Assembly: GCA_963791325.1 (NCBI GenBank)
Contig: CAWBRU010000015.1
Coordinates: forward strand, 62,001 to 126,000
DNA: 64,000 bases
Reading direction: 5' to 3'
Origin: JBEVJK01 sp963791325
GTDB lineage: Bacteria; Pseudomonadota; Alphaproteobacteria; Rhizobiales; Rhizobiaceae
Of this stretch, positions 37,526 to 46,912 are shown piece by piece (position 1 is the stretch's first letter; every line of letters begins with the position of its first letter). Below the pieces are notes generated by a model. It made no database searches. It saw only the letters and a list, made by a program, of their open reading frames with translations, and was not told the origin of the DNA. A program made the translations under genes and the position numbers.

Positions 37526-39958
37526 TTACAGCCATCCGCGCTCGCCGAATGCAGAAAGATCAACTCCCGGCGGCGCGTACCATCCCGCCGAGCCATAGCG
37601 GGCGCCAAGCTTCATCGCGGCGTCCTTGTTGCCATAAGGGATCCGTAGTGGCGTCCCGGTTACCGATTTTGGATGGGCGACAGCTGGCGGAATGGCATCG
37701 GCGCCAGCTTTGCGTTTCCGAGACCTCTTTGTCGGCCCCGTCGATTGAGGCGCAGCTGAACCAGCCGGCTTGTAGGCAGTCTTTCGACCGCGCCCGCGGC
37801 GCTTGCTGGCTCGGTTCGATTTAATCCACGCAGACATGGTGACCGAGCTGGCCTTGGCCTCGTCGGGAATGACGAGGCCTTGCCCCTGCGCGATCTTCTT
37901 TGCGTACAGCAACTGGGCCGGACTGACCGGTTTGGGTTCATGCTTCTCAGCCGTTTCACCCTCGCCTTTCTTGGGCGCGTGTTCGTTGAGGAATTTGCGA
38001 CAGATCGAGATCGACGTTGTGTAGCCGGGCGGAGGCTTGATGCCCTTCTGCCGGACGAGGCTGTCGGCAAAGCGCTTCATCGCGGGCGTTGGTTGGTATG
38101 CCGCGGCGCCGTTGCCGGCTGCGGCACCAAGCAATGGAGGTCCGCCGGAGGCTGCGCCGTCCTTGAGCTTGCCGATTATGCGCTCGGCGACGTTGCACAC
38201 CGCGTCAATCGCAGCGACCATTTCCTGCTTGCCGACAACGACATCATCGAGCAGGCATTCAAGTTGCGCCGTCACGCCCGGATCGACCAGCGCAGGATCG
38301 GCCTGTTGGAGAACGCCGAACAGCGACAGGCCGGTCTCGGTCGGCACAATGTGCTTTTCCCGGGCAGTCAGGAAACCCTGTTTCTTCAGCCCGCCGATGA
38401 TCTCGGCCCGGGTCGCCGGCGTGCCAATACCCTTGGCCTCCTTCAGGCGCTCCCGCAAAACCTCATCATCAACAAAACGCCAGGCATTTTGCATCGCATC
38501 GATCAGAGTGCCTTCGTTGTATCGCGGAGGTGGCCGGGTCTCCTTGTCCTCGATTTTTGGATCGTGCAGTTGCGCGATCTCGCCGTTGCGGAGTGGCGGA
38601 AGCAATTGCGCCTCGCAGCCCTTTTCGTCGGCGGGCTGCCACTCCGGGAATGCCGCACGCCAGCCGAGATCGAGAGGCTGACGGCCGGCGGCGCGGAATT
38701 CGAAGCCGCGCACGTCGAGCGTGGCGGTGGTCTGCCGGTAGCGGAAGTCGGGCATCAGTGCGGCCAGATAGGCCCGCGCAATGACGTCGAACAGTTTCTT
38801 CTCGTCAGACGACAGACGAGGCCAGACCTCCTGCAGCTTGTCGATCGTATTGACGTTGGGAATAACGGCGTGATGGCTCGCACCCTCCAGACCCTTGTCG
38901 TAGAAAGTACCACTCGCGCCCCTGCGGATGACGGGTGGATCGGGCACGGGGATTGCGCTGAACGATTGCCCCACCTGCAGTCCGGCCACGATCTTCGGTA
39001 CGTCCGATATCAAGCTCTGTGGCAGGTAGCGCACCTCGGCGCGAGGATAGGTGATGATCTTCTTGCCCTGGCCGTCATAGAGCTCCTGCGCCACCTCGAG
39101 CGTCTTGCTCGCCGGCCAGCCGAAGCGCGAGCCGCATAGTTTCTGCAGCGACGGCAAATCGTGCAGCTTGGGCGGTCCTTGACGCTTGTCTTCGACGCAC
39201 ACGGCGAGCGCGCCCCCGAATCCTTGAGCGGCGTTGATGACAGTCTCGGCAAGCTCACGCTTGAGGATCCGCTCTTGCGGCGCATGGCGCATCTGGAACT
39301 GGCCGCCTGCAACTTTCGCGGTGGCGACAACTTCAAAGTAGGCGATTGGTACGAAGTTCCGAATTTCCAACTCGCGCTTGCATACAATGGCCAAAGTCGG
39401 CGTCTTCACTCGGCCAACGCCGATCACTCTCCGCGCGCCCTGCCCAAGAATGACGGTGGCGGTGCGGGTGAGCGACAGATTGTAGATCTGGTCGGCCTGC
39501 CGGCGCGCAACGGCTGCGGCGTAAAGCCGGGCATATTCGGTGTTTGGTTTTGCCCGACCGAATGCGTCGCGGATGGTCTGCGAATCTTGCGCGGTGAACA
39601 GCACCCTCATGACCTGGCCGCGGTACCCGTAGTGCTCAAGAATTTCCTGACCGATGAGCTGACCCTCGCGGTCGCAATCGGTAGCGAGCCAAACCCGCTT
39701 GGCTGTGCGCAGCGCCTCGCGAATGGCCCTGAGCTTGGCGACCTTGTTACCGCCCTCTGCGGGGCGCGTGCCGTAAAGGCCTTCGGGCCGCAACAGGATC
39801 GGCGACCAGCGCTTCCACGCCGGCACGACATCCTCAGGTTCGAGCAGGTCGAACAAATGGCCTTCGGCTGGGAGAATGTCTCCGTAGCGAGAACCAACGG
39901 CGGCGTGGACGTCTTTCGCCTGGCTGGTTTTCTCCGTGATAACAATCTGATCAGCCAT
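37526..39958 (-). CDS. topB: DNA topoisomerase III (type IA) with C-terminal DUF5710-like domain
   Basis: 810 residues from the ATG at 39958 (MADQIVITEKTSQAKDV). The Toprim domain has VWLATDCDREGQLIGQEIL with the acidic Mg residues. The active-site region is IITYPRAEVRYLPQSL, where the usual TYPRTDSRYL reads AEV after YPR; the catalytic Tyr and Arg are kept. The C-terminus ends with LRIPYGNKDAAMKLGARYG and WYAPPGVDL, a DUF5710-type module common in topoisomerases and primases of plasmids and integrative elements. It relaxes negative supercoils and decatenates DNA. The architecture suggests a mobile-element copy, not the chromosomal enzyme. Confidence 0.9.
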   Translation of the reverse strand: MADQIVITEKTSQAKDVHAAVGSRYGDILPAEGHLFDLLEPEDVVPAWKRWSPILLRPEGLYGTRPAEGGNKVAKLRAIREALRTAKRVWLATDCDREGQLIGQEILEHYGYRGQVMRVLFTAQDSQTIRDAFGRAKPNTEYARLYAAAVARRQADQIYNLSLTRTATVILGQGARRVIGVGRVKTPTLAIVCKRELEIRNFVPIAYFEVVATAKVAGGQFQMRHAPQERILKRELAETVINAAQGFGGALAVCVEDKRQGPPKLHDLPSLQKLCGSRFGWPASKTLEVAQELYDGQGKKIITYPRAEVRYLPQSLISDVPKIVAGLQVGQSFSAIPVPDPPVIRRGASGTFYDKGLEGASHHAVIPNVNTIDKLQEVWPRLSSDEKKLFDVIARAYLAALMPDFRYRQTTATLDVRGFEFRAAGRQPLDLGWRAAFPEWQPADEKGCEAQLLPPLRNGEIAQLHDPKIEDKETRPPPRYNEGTLIDAMQNAWRFVDDEVLRERLKEAKGIGTPATRAEIIGGLKKQGFLTAREKHIVPTETGLSLFGVLQQADPALVDPGVTAQLECLLDDVVVGKQEMVAAIDAVCNVAERIIGKLKDGAASGGPPLLGAAAGNGAAAYQPTPAMKRFADSLVRQKGIKPPPGYTTSISICRKFLNEHAPKKGEGETAEKHEPKPVSPAQLLYAKKIAQGQGLVIPDEAKASSVTMSAWIKSNRASKRRGRGRKTAYKPAGSAAPQSTGPTKRSRKRKAGADAIPPAVAHPKSVTGTPLRIPYGNKDAAMKLGARYGSAGWYAPPGVDLSAFGERGWL

Positions 39959-41595
39959 AAACGCTCGTTTGGAAGACTTGATTCGACCACACCAGGAATA
40001 GGAACGTATAGTGAACATCGGGAGTTCGCAAGCTGCCTTTTGACGGCGACCGGATGGCGGGCCGATCCTTTCGGCCCTTACCCTCGCTCGACGACGCGAG
40101 GCCCGTTCCCGAGTAAGAGCAAAATCCTCTCGACGGCTTCCCTGGCCGGATAGGAGGCAAGATTGGCGCCAGGGACGGGCAGTGGCAAGGCCGAACCTCG
40201 CCGCGATCACCCAAAAGTCCCGGAGCCGGTAAGCATCAGCACTGCCAAGACGCACCCTTCCTTTGGTTTCCGCTGGAACTCATGGCGCCGGCCTACCCAC
40301 GTTGACGGTGGATCGGGCTGCCGCCGCCGCTTTTCCCTACCGTCTCGTGCTCTTCCGCTGGTGGCGAATCATGCTATCGAAATTCGCTCCGTGTAGGCCG
40401 GAACCCCCAAGCCCTCGTTCTTCCGGCCGCCTCTGCCCCAAACCGAGCACGCAGGGCTGTAAGGCGGCGGTCACCTGAGGGATGGCCGTCGCCTTACTGT
40501 CCACTGTCGGTTGGTGCTATGATGAGCGACCGCTCCGTGTTGTCATCGGAGACCCTCATCTCGCGGTCAGCACGAAGTGTTGGGGCGACGGTCACGTACA
40601 AGGTGGTCGTCGCCTTTTCCGTGGGAAACCCTTTCTTTCGCTCACCCGGGCGTTCTTTCAGCGCCCCAGGTTTACGATCCTTTCAGGATCGCTGGTCATG
40701 GTGGGTGCCTTGGGAACAACTCCGCGTGTTCGCTACGACCAGGGTCGCGGATGAGCAGCTCTGCGAGGCGCTAATTGAGAACGTTCACCCCCACACTGCA
40801 ATGGGCTCCACGCTTCCTTTTTCAAACATCCCTAACGACTGGCTCTGCGATCGGGATCGGAACGGCAATCTCGTGGGTCGAGATCCGATGACGATCCCGC
40901 TCGACGTCTTAACGGCCGGCGGCCATCCCCAGACCCATTGGCGCACTGGGTCACCGCTTGCGCGTCATGCATGGGGTAGCCGAGGGGGGACGCGCGTCAT
41001 GATAGCTTCTCGGCCTCCAGTCGAGCCAGTTTCCGAAACGGCTCACCGAAATTCGCGAGATCGTGTTTAGGCCTGCTCGTCCGACAACAAAGCCGAGATC
41101 CGACGCTACGCAATCATGGACTGCCCCGCATGCCCGTTGCGGCATGGGCCGCAACCCTCACAATCCGAAGCGCGGCATCATCCGTTCGCGGCTTGAACCG
41201 ACGGGGCGCCTGTTCCTGGGCGCGGCTCAGCCGGATGTGATGAGCAGCATGCAAATCTATGCTGGATACCGAGTTGGCTTCGAGCAAAGCTACACGGTGC
41301 TGACCTCGACATTCGCTTGGCTGAAGCGGAGCCGGGCGAGCGTCATCGTCGCCATCGGCGGTCTCCGCAAATTTAGTGCCTGCGAAGGCATTGGGGTGGT
41401 CGACGAATACGGAGGACCGGTGGTGCGGAATGAGCGCTTGCGCGTGATCGACAGCCTGAGAGCGTCCGCGCCTTACCGGAACGGCTATCATTGGACCGCC
41501 AAGTACTGGCGGATCACGCTGAGTGTCGAGGTGTTGCCGTGCCGGAGCGAGCTTGGTCCGCTTGCCGCCGCTGGCCACGAGGGTAAATCAATTCG
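39959..41595. other. 1.6 kb with no confident gene
   Basis: Several open frames occur on both strands (e.g. 40519-41070 and 41063-41620) but none shows a ribosome site together with a protein-like pattern or a family. It probably contains decayed genes and the promoters of topB and the cNMP-binding gene. Confidence 0.35.
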
Positions 41596-42081
41596 ATGGC
41601 TGTCAGCTCACCCGGTTTGAAAGCGTTCCTGCTAGCTACACCTTTCTTCGGTGGCCTCTCAGACGCCAGCCTCGAACTCCTTGTTTCTATGTTGGTCGAG
41701 CGCCGCTTCGACGCCGGCGTCACCGTCGTCGCCGAAGGCGAGCAGGGGCGTTCCATGTTCATTGTTTTTTCTGGCCAGCTGGGCGTGAGCAAGCTCCTCG
41801 ACGCGGAGTCGGGACGTGTCAGTCGAATGTCGAGTCTTGAGCCCGGTGACTTTTTCGGCGAAATGACGCTGATCGAAATGCAGAACCGATCAGCCACCGT
41901 GGTGGTGGAAAGCCCAACCGTACGATTCGAGCTCACGGCCCAGCAACTCTATACCTGCTACAAAACCGACATCCAGGCGTATGTGATGGTGATGCAGAAT
42001 ATGAACCGCGAACTTTGTCGGCGGCTCCGTCGGGCCGACAATCGAATTGCCGAGTTGCAGATGCTCCACTGGGGGCAATGA
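41596..42081 (+). CDS. Stand-alone cNMP-binding domain protein
   Basis: 161 residues. It begins LKAFLLATPFFGGLSDASLEL, the usual entry helix of Crp-type domains, then VVAEGEQGRSMFIVFSGQLGV and the phosphate cassette FFGEMTLIEMQNRSATVVV, which keeps the arginine that contacts the cyclic phosphate. No HTH follows; the C-terminus is a helix (NRELCRRLRRADNRIAELQ). It should bind cAMP or cGMP without binding DNA and may act through a partner. Confidence 0.85.
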   Translation: MAVSSPGLKAFLLATPFFGGLSDASLELLVSMLVERRFDAGVTVVAEGEQGRSMFIVFSGQLGVSKLLDAESGRVSRMSSLEPGDFFGEMTLIEMQNRSATVVVESPTVRFELTAQQLYTCYKTDIQAYVMVMQNMNRELCRRLRRADNRIAELQMLHWGQ

Positions 42082-42409
42082 CGCAGATAAGAAGCCGTCG
42101 CATTCGACGATCCGGTCGAAGACCGTCAGGCTGGTCAAGCGATCCGGGCAAGATCGTGCTCAAGGTGGCGCCGTGACCGGCCGGTCCTCCTCATCGAACG
42201 ACTGCATTCGGGGAATTGAACGATGAGCCCGCTTTTTGGCGCAGCTGACCGCGAAACTGACCTCAGCGTTGCGGCAGACGGTAGTGATCGTCGGGTCAGA
42301 AATGGACCAGCAGCGTTCGATAGGCGCGGTCGCATTCGCACCATAAGCGGTCCAGTTCCACCCCTCGGATTCTGAAGGACCGCAGCTGGCCGAGAGCGGA
42401 GGTGTCTGG
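42082..42409. other. No confident gene
   Basis: About 330 bp downstream of the FAD-oxidase fragment. Frames here do not continue that protein or any other recognised one. Confidence 0.35.
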
Positions 42410-42762
42410 TTTCGGGATAGACATGGGTGAAGCGGGTCGAAACAGTCCCGGCGCTCCCCGTTGCCTCCTTGATCGCCTCTGCCGTTGCCGCCGCTACGGC
42501 GGTATGAAAGTCCTCAAACTTGTCCCATGTCACGGCTGTCTCGAATGTGTCGTTGATCACGCCGAGCGGAACCGTCAACTCGCGGCTGTACGGCATGCGT
42601 GTGAATGCCTCGCGCCAAACCTGGGCGGCGCGGATCGTCGGCGTGCTTCCGGCCGCCATTGTCTAGGATCAACTCAATCGCTCGCTGCGCCCACGCATCG
42701 ACCGGATGGTCCGTCGATTCGAAGGCGAGGATGAGGATCGTTTCCCCGTAGTCGTTCACGCC
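42410..42762 (-). pseudogene. FAD-linked oxidase (alkylglycerone-phosphate synthase-like) fragment
   Basis: Two frames joined by a shift near 42630 encode VNDYGETILILAFESTDHPV, then WREAFTRMPYSRELTVPLGV, INDTFETAVTWDKFEDFHTA and STRFTHVYP. These are parts of the FAD-oxidase C-terminal half. The fragment begins exactly at the IS630 border, so its 5' part is gone, and it ends in unrelated sequence after HVYP. Non-functional. Confidence 0.6.
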
Positions 42763-42764
42763 TA

Positions 42765-43928
42765 GTGTATTGTCCCAAAAATAGCTTTACAAAAGCAGAC
42801 GCTTCGCTGATGATTTGCCGGTGCACGGAGCGGATCATGGCGCGGATAGGTCGACCTCCAGAACGGGCTCTGACGCTGAGTGATGGGGAGCGCGACGAGC
42901 TCGAGCGCATCGGTCGGTCGCGCTCGGCGCGACACAGTCTGGTGCGGCGCGCGCAGATCGTGCTGGCCTCGGCCAGGGGCGAGCCGAACACTGCGATCGC
43001 GGAGCGTTTAGGAGTGAGCAATCCGACGATCTGCCATTGGCGCAAGAAGTGGTTTGAACAGGGGATCGTCGGGCTGTACGGGGAATCCCGCCCTGGCAGG
43101 CCACGAACCCACGACGAGGAAACAGTCGCGCAGCTCCTGCGCACCGTTCTCGATACCAAGCCGATCCAGGGCACTCATTGGACCGTCCGCTCCGCAGCGG
43201 CGGTCACGGGCCTGTCGAAGAGCACGGTGGCGCGCATGCTCGCGCTCTTCGGGGTGCAGCCGCATCGCACCAAAAGCTTCAAGCTCTCCACCGATCCGCT
43301 GTTCGTCGATAAGGTGAAGGATATCGTCGGGCTCTACCTCAACCCGCCTGACAACGCGATCGTTCTGTGCGTTGACGAAAAGAGCCAGATCCAGGCGCTC
43401 GAGCGAACGCAGCCGATCCTGCCGCTCGGGCTCGGCTACATCGAGGGCATCACCCACGATTATGTCCGGCACGGGACGACGACGCTGTTCGCCGCTCTCG
43501 ACATTGCCAATGGTCAGGTGCTGACCCAGTGCCGGGCTCAGCATCGTCACCAGGAGTTCCTCGCCTTCCTCAAGCATATCGATGCGAATGTGCCGCCTGA
43601 CCTCGACGTGCATCTCGTCGTCGATAACTACGCCACCCACAAGCATCCGAAAGTGCGAGCCTGGCTCGGGGATCGGCGGCGTTACCACGTCCACTACACG
43701 CCCACCTATGCCTCGTGGCTGAACCAAGTCGAGCGCTGGTTCGCGATCATCACCGAGCGTCATATCCGACGCGGATCGTTCGTCAGTGCGAAGGATCTCG
43801 TGGGAAAAATCGAGACCTTCGTAACGGCCTACAACGGAAAGGCTCGTCCCTTCGTTTGGACCGCGACCAGCGAAGCCATCCTCGAAAAGGTCGCTCGCTT
43901 ATGTAAAGCTATTTGCGGGACAGGATAC
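42765..43928 (+). mobile_element. IS630-family insertion sequence, complete
   Basis: Terminal inverted repeats begin GTGTATTGTCCC and GTATCCTGTCCC and share TAGCTTTACA further in. A TA dinucleotide flanks each end (42763-42764 and 43929-43930), the hallmark target duplication of IS630/Tc1-type elements. One transposase gene fills it. Confidence 0.9.
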
Positions 43929-43931
43929 TAG
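42837..43931 (+). CDS. IS630-family transposase
   Basis: 364 residues from the ATG at 42837 (MARIGRPPERALTLS). The N-terminal HTH region has NTAIAERLGVSNPTICHWRK. The DDE domain has CVDEKSQIQ, LVVDNYATHKH and NQVERWFAII, giving the Asp-Asp-Glu triad. The stop codon TAG uses the TA of the target duplication plus the flanking G, so the element does not encode its own stop. It appears intact and possibly active. Confidence 0.93.
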   Translation: MARIGRPPERALTLSDGERDELERIGRSRSARHSLVRRAQIVLASARGEPNTAIAERLGVSNPTICHWRKKWFEQGIVGLYGESRPGRPRTHDEETVAQLLRTVLDTKPIQGTHWTVRSAAAVTGLSKSTVARMLALFGVQPHRTKSFKLSTDPLFVDKVKDIVGLYLNPPDNAIVLCVDEKSQIQALERTQPILPLGLGYIEGITHDYVRHGTTTLFAALDIANGQVLTQCRAQHRHQEFLAFLKHIDANVPPDLDVHLVVDNYATHKHPKVRAWLGDRRRYHVHYTPTYASWLNQVERWFAIITERHIRRGSFVSAKDLVGKIETFVTAYNGKARPFVWTATSEAILEKVARLCKAICGTGY

Positions 43932-44246
43932 CCGAGCCACGGCCTTCTGCTGCTGGTAGGCTTCTCGCTTGGCAATGTTGTCGGCAATGAGCTGCTCCCA
44001 GGCTGTCTTGCCCGATTCAAGTTTTCGCTTCGTAGCGACCGGAGCCGGCATCGCCATTGGCAAGGCTTCTTTGGTCTCGTCCTTGGCTGTCCAGTTGCCG
44101 ATTGCTTCGCTGACTTCGTGCACCAGCTCGCCAGCCTTCGTGGAGATGTATTTTAACGGGTTCATTTTTCTGTCCCGATTGAAGGCCGCTAGTTCCTCCT
44201 GCGCATGTGGCGACAGGCGCGCTTCAATATCACTGCTCGCAGCCAC
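43899..44246 (-). pseudogene. Hypothetical protein, 3' end cut by IS630
   Basis: About 105 genuine codons (LSPHAQEELAAFNRDRKMNP, then ESGKTAWEQLIADNIAKREA) end at the IS630 border, and the last residues come from the IS end. A GTG at 44246 is the only start. The same frame is open upstream to 44390 with an acidic Gly-rich stretch, so the original start is uncertain. Third gene of a minus-strand operon, unknown function. Confidence 0.5.
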
Positions 44247-44341
44247 AGGCGCGAATGACTGCGCAGCACTGGCAGCTTCGCCATCCTCCCCGGCGTCCTC
44301 ACTCTCACCACCGCCATTCCCATCCGCCTGTGGCTGCTCGA

Positions 44342-44749
44342 CTATGTCGCCATCAGCGAACGCGGCGGGTCGGTCAGGCGTTTGTAGTTGCTATGTGCCT
44401 CTGCGGCGGGCGCACTGATTGTCGCATCGAAGAACACCGTCCGTTCGGCGTGTGCCTTCAACCAAATTTCTATCCCATCGTCGTCCAGCACATCGTAGGG
44501 AATTTCCGTTCCATCCATGCAATGGGTGATCAGCGACGGTAAAAATTGGCCACCATCAACCAGGGTGACGGTGAGGTGCAAGGCGTCATCCCCTGGCTCG
44601 CCGTACGTCTTCACCGTCCCGTCAGTGCCGACGATTTCGAACGTCGCGCGCTTGTACTTGGCCGGCCCGATCTTACCGCCTTGACGTAGGGCACGCGCCT
44701 TTGCTCGTTCAACTCTTGCCCGTCGCGATAGAATGCCATCCCGCAGCAT
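44342..44749 (-). CDS. Hypothetical protein
   Basis: 135 residues. A basic N-terminus (ILSRRARVERAKARALRQGG) is followed by a beta-rich middle (ATFEIVGTDGTVKTYGE, LHLTVTLVDGGQF) and WLKAHAERTVFFDA. The start overlaps the stop of the upstream gene by one base (ATGA), so they are coupled. No family recognised. Confidence 0.6.
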   Translation of the reverse strand: MLRDGILSRRARVERAKARALRQGGKIGPAKYKRATFEIVGTDGTVKTYGEPGDDALHLTVTLVDGGQFLPSLITHCMDGTEIPYDVLDDDGIEIWLKAHAERTVFFDATISAPAAEAHSNYKRLTDPPRSLMAT

Positions 44750-45291
44750 CAGTGCGAAGCTCCGTTCGTGGCCACATGAGTGGCAGCTCCGTTGATAATC
44801 TGCTTGATTGGCTTGGTAGGCTTCGCCGGCTCTTCGCCTTCAATCGTGCGAGTGAGCTGCTCGTTCTCCTCGGCCAGCGCTTTTATGCGGCGATCCTTCT
44901 CGTCATCAATCGCGCGGAGAACATCGTTCAAGTCCACTCGATTGATCCGCTGCTCGGCAAACAGCTGCAAGGCTGCCTGTCGCTGCTCGTTAGCATCCTG
45001 CAAAAGCGACAATTGCTTGAGCGCTTCGGGATTGCCGGCGTAGTACAGCTCTTCGCGCTTTTCCTTCTCCTGGCGCGCAATCTCTCCCAATGAAATTAGC
45101 GTTTTGCAGGCGTCCAAACGGATCTTTGGATCTGCGCACTGTCGCGACAACTGCGCAACCATTTCCAATGCTGCCGGTAAATGCGTTTCGACCAATTCAA
45201 GCGCCGTCTTCGCCTCGGGAATACCTGCTGCACGCCGCGCAAGTTTTTCTAATTGCTCCATTTCTTTTCGTGAATAAACTGTCTGAACCAT
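44749..45291 (-). CDS. Hypothetical helical protein
   Basis: 180 residues, mostly helical, with Lys/Glu-rich coiled-coil-like stretches (EIARQEKEKREELYY, IDDEKDRRIKALAEENEQL). First gene of the three-gene minus-strand operon. The DNA upstream is AT-rich and likely holds the promoter. No family recognised. Confidence 0.6.
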   Translation of the reverse strand: MVQTVYSRKEMEQLEKLARRAAGIPEAKTALELVETHLPAALEMVAQLSRQCADPKIRLDACKTLISLGEIARQEKEKREELYYAGNPEALKQLSLLQDANEQRQAALQLFAEQRINRVDLNDVLRAIDDEKDRRIKALAEENEQLTRTIEGEEPAKPTKPIKQIINGAATHVATNGASH

Positions 45292-45883
45292 TTGCGGTAA
45301 CCTATACTATTATTAAGTATTCGCTCAATTTATACATGAATTGATTTGCCAATACAACGCAAATATGCGTTGATTTTAAAGTCAGGATATCGGACATGAA
45401 CCAAGATCATGTTTTCAACAAAGTCGTCGGACCGGCGTTTGGATCCCTAGGCCAAGTCCTAATGGGAAAAATATCTGTGCAACTTCAATAACTTATGACT
45501 GCGCACCCGCATCGTCTGCACCGGTTTTTGCATCACCCGCGATTGACTAACTCCAACACCACGCTGGGCCCAGGCGTTGCACGACAGACACAAGTCGAGG
45601 TCCAAAGTTGGGGCAACCAGCTGAGTAAAACCGCTCGGGTACTGCCGCGGCCGTTCCGGTAGCTTCTCATCGCCCGCCATCTGCCGACCACCGAACTGCA
45701 GGCGGAGCGAAATACACCAGGAGCCCCGGTCAGCACCATCAAGCTCCCCAATATGTGGCATCCAGATCAAGACCGACCCGCCAGACGAAAGTTCGTGATA
45801 CTTGGGAGCTGCCGCGAAACGCCTGGAGTCTGCGGGGAAGCAGCGGCGAGGACCCTACTGTCGCCCTCTGATCGCTCCGGACA
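45292..45883. other. AT-rich intergenic region, no gene seen
   Basis: About 590 bp. The AT-rich first part (45292-45460) should contain the promoter of the minus-strand operon. No coding pattern follows up to the tRNA fragment. Confidence 0.4.
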
Positions 45884-45928
45884 CTTTTAATCAGTAGGTC
45901 ATGGGTTCGAGCCCCATCGCGCTCACCA
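45884..45928 (+). other. tRNA-Lys(TTT) 3' fragment, probable attachment-site copy
   Basis: The sequence begins in the anticodon loop (CTTTTAA, anticodon TTT), continues through the 3' anticodon stem and a perfect T-arm (ATGGG-TTCGAGC-CCCAT), and ends in CGCGCTC-A-CCA. The 5' half that should precede it (D-arm and 5' anticodon stem) is absent. A 3' half ending in CCA is what a tRNA-targeted integrative element leaves at one end. Confidence 0.75.
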
Positions 45929-46037
45929 AAAATCGATAGTAAAATCAGAACTTTAATTTCTTCTCCTATATGACTGAACGACGAGAAAGTCAATTGGGGG
46001 AGATATGGGGGAGAATTTCTGGGGGAGGTTAAGTGCA

Positions 46038-46874
46038 ATGATCGACGCCAAGATCCTCGACAGCTTCAATGGGCTGATCGCCGTTGAAACGGCCAACCTC
46101 GACGATCGAATTGCCGACGAGATTGGCCGCGCCGCGATGGAGGCCAGTGCTGCGGGACGGTCGCGCAGCGGGGCCGCCATGCGGCAGGTGGCAATGGTTG
46201 CCGTCCATAGCATCCCGGTGCGCGCACAACTGGCGTTCGAGACATTACTGAAGGCGATGCAGGCGCACGGCTCGGGGGTCAGTGCCAACAACCGGGACGA
46301 GGTGATCGCGGTGCTCGGCACGTTCCTCAGCGACCAGCACAACAGGCTGGTGCCGCTGATCGCCAACTCCTCGACCTTCAAAGGCAACAACATCGCCAGC
46401 GCGCCATTCATCAAGCCGATCACCGATGTTGTCCTGCGCGAAACCAACAGGCTCAAGGAAAACATCACCCTGATGGCCGCGACGGCCAGCCAGCAGCCGG
46501 CAGCTGCGCCCGGCGCTACGCCGACCATGCACTTCCATGGCAATGTAGGGGTCATCCAGACCGGCGATCACGCCGTCGGGATCTCGCACCAGACCATCGA
46601 CGCATCAGCCCGCGAGGGGCTTGAGCAGGCCCTCGATCTGCTCGCTGCCGCTCTGGCCAAGGAGACCGCGTTGCCAGCGCAATTCAAGTCCGAGGTCGAG
46701 GAGACCGTCAGAGACACCAGGACCGAATTGGCCAAGCCGACACCCAACACCACCAAGATCAAGGGCTATGTCACGGCGGTCGCCGATGTGGTCCGCTTCG
46801 TGCCGGCGCTCAAGCCTTGCTACGACACGCTGAAATGGAGCGCGACTTTCGTCGGCGTTACCCTACCCGGATGA
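46038..46874 (+). CDS. Hypothetical protein with possible amyloid-like segment
   Basis: 278 residues from the ATG at 46038, chosen over 46005 because GGGGGAGG lies just upstream. It has a helical N-terminal half and a helical C-terminal half (LEQALDLLAAALAKE). Between them is a short strand-rich segment, MHFHGNVGVIQTGDHAVGIS. Short Gly/Asn/Gln-rich 'GNVGxxQTGD' segments occur in bacterial conflict proteins and in some amyloid signalling motifs; that link is tentative. It is next to the attachment-site fragment and overlaps a possible ATG of the next ORF. Confidence 0.6.
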   Translation: MIDAKILDSFNGLIAVETANLDDRIADEIGRAAMEASAAGRSRSGAAMRQVAMVAVHSIPVRAQLAFETLLKAMQAHGSGVSANNRDEVIAVLGTFLSDQHNRLVPLIANSSTFKGNNIASAPFIKPITDVVLRETNRLKENITLMAATASQQPAAAPGATPTMHFHGNVGVIQTGDHAVGISHQTIDASAREGLEQALDLLAAALAKETALPAQFKSEVEETVRDTRTELAKPTPNTTKIKGYVTAVADVVRFVPALKPCYDTLKWSATFVGVTLPG

Positions 46875-46912
46875 ACACTCCGGTGCCGGGCCGAAGCTGC
46901 GGCTGCAACACT

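Noticed and set aside
41114..41578. Overlapping long ORFs on both strands near 41.1-41.6 kb
   Set aside because: High-GC chance frames; neither strand shows a start signal or conserved pattern.
45739..46038. Minus-strand ORF with GERDGARTHDLLIKS
   Set aside because: This is the well-known false translation of the DNA around a tRNA-Lys 3' end, not a protein.
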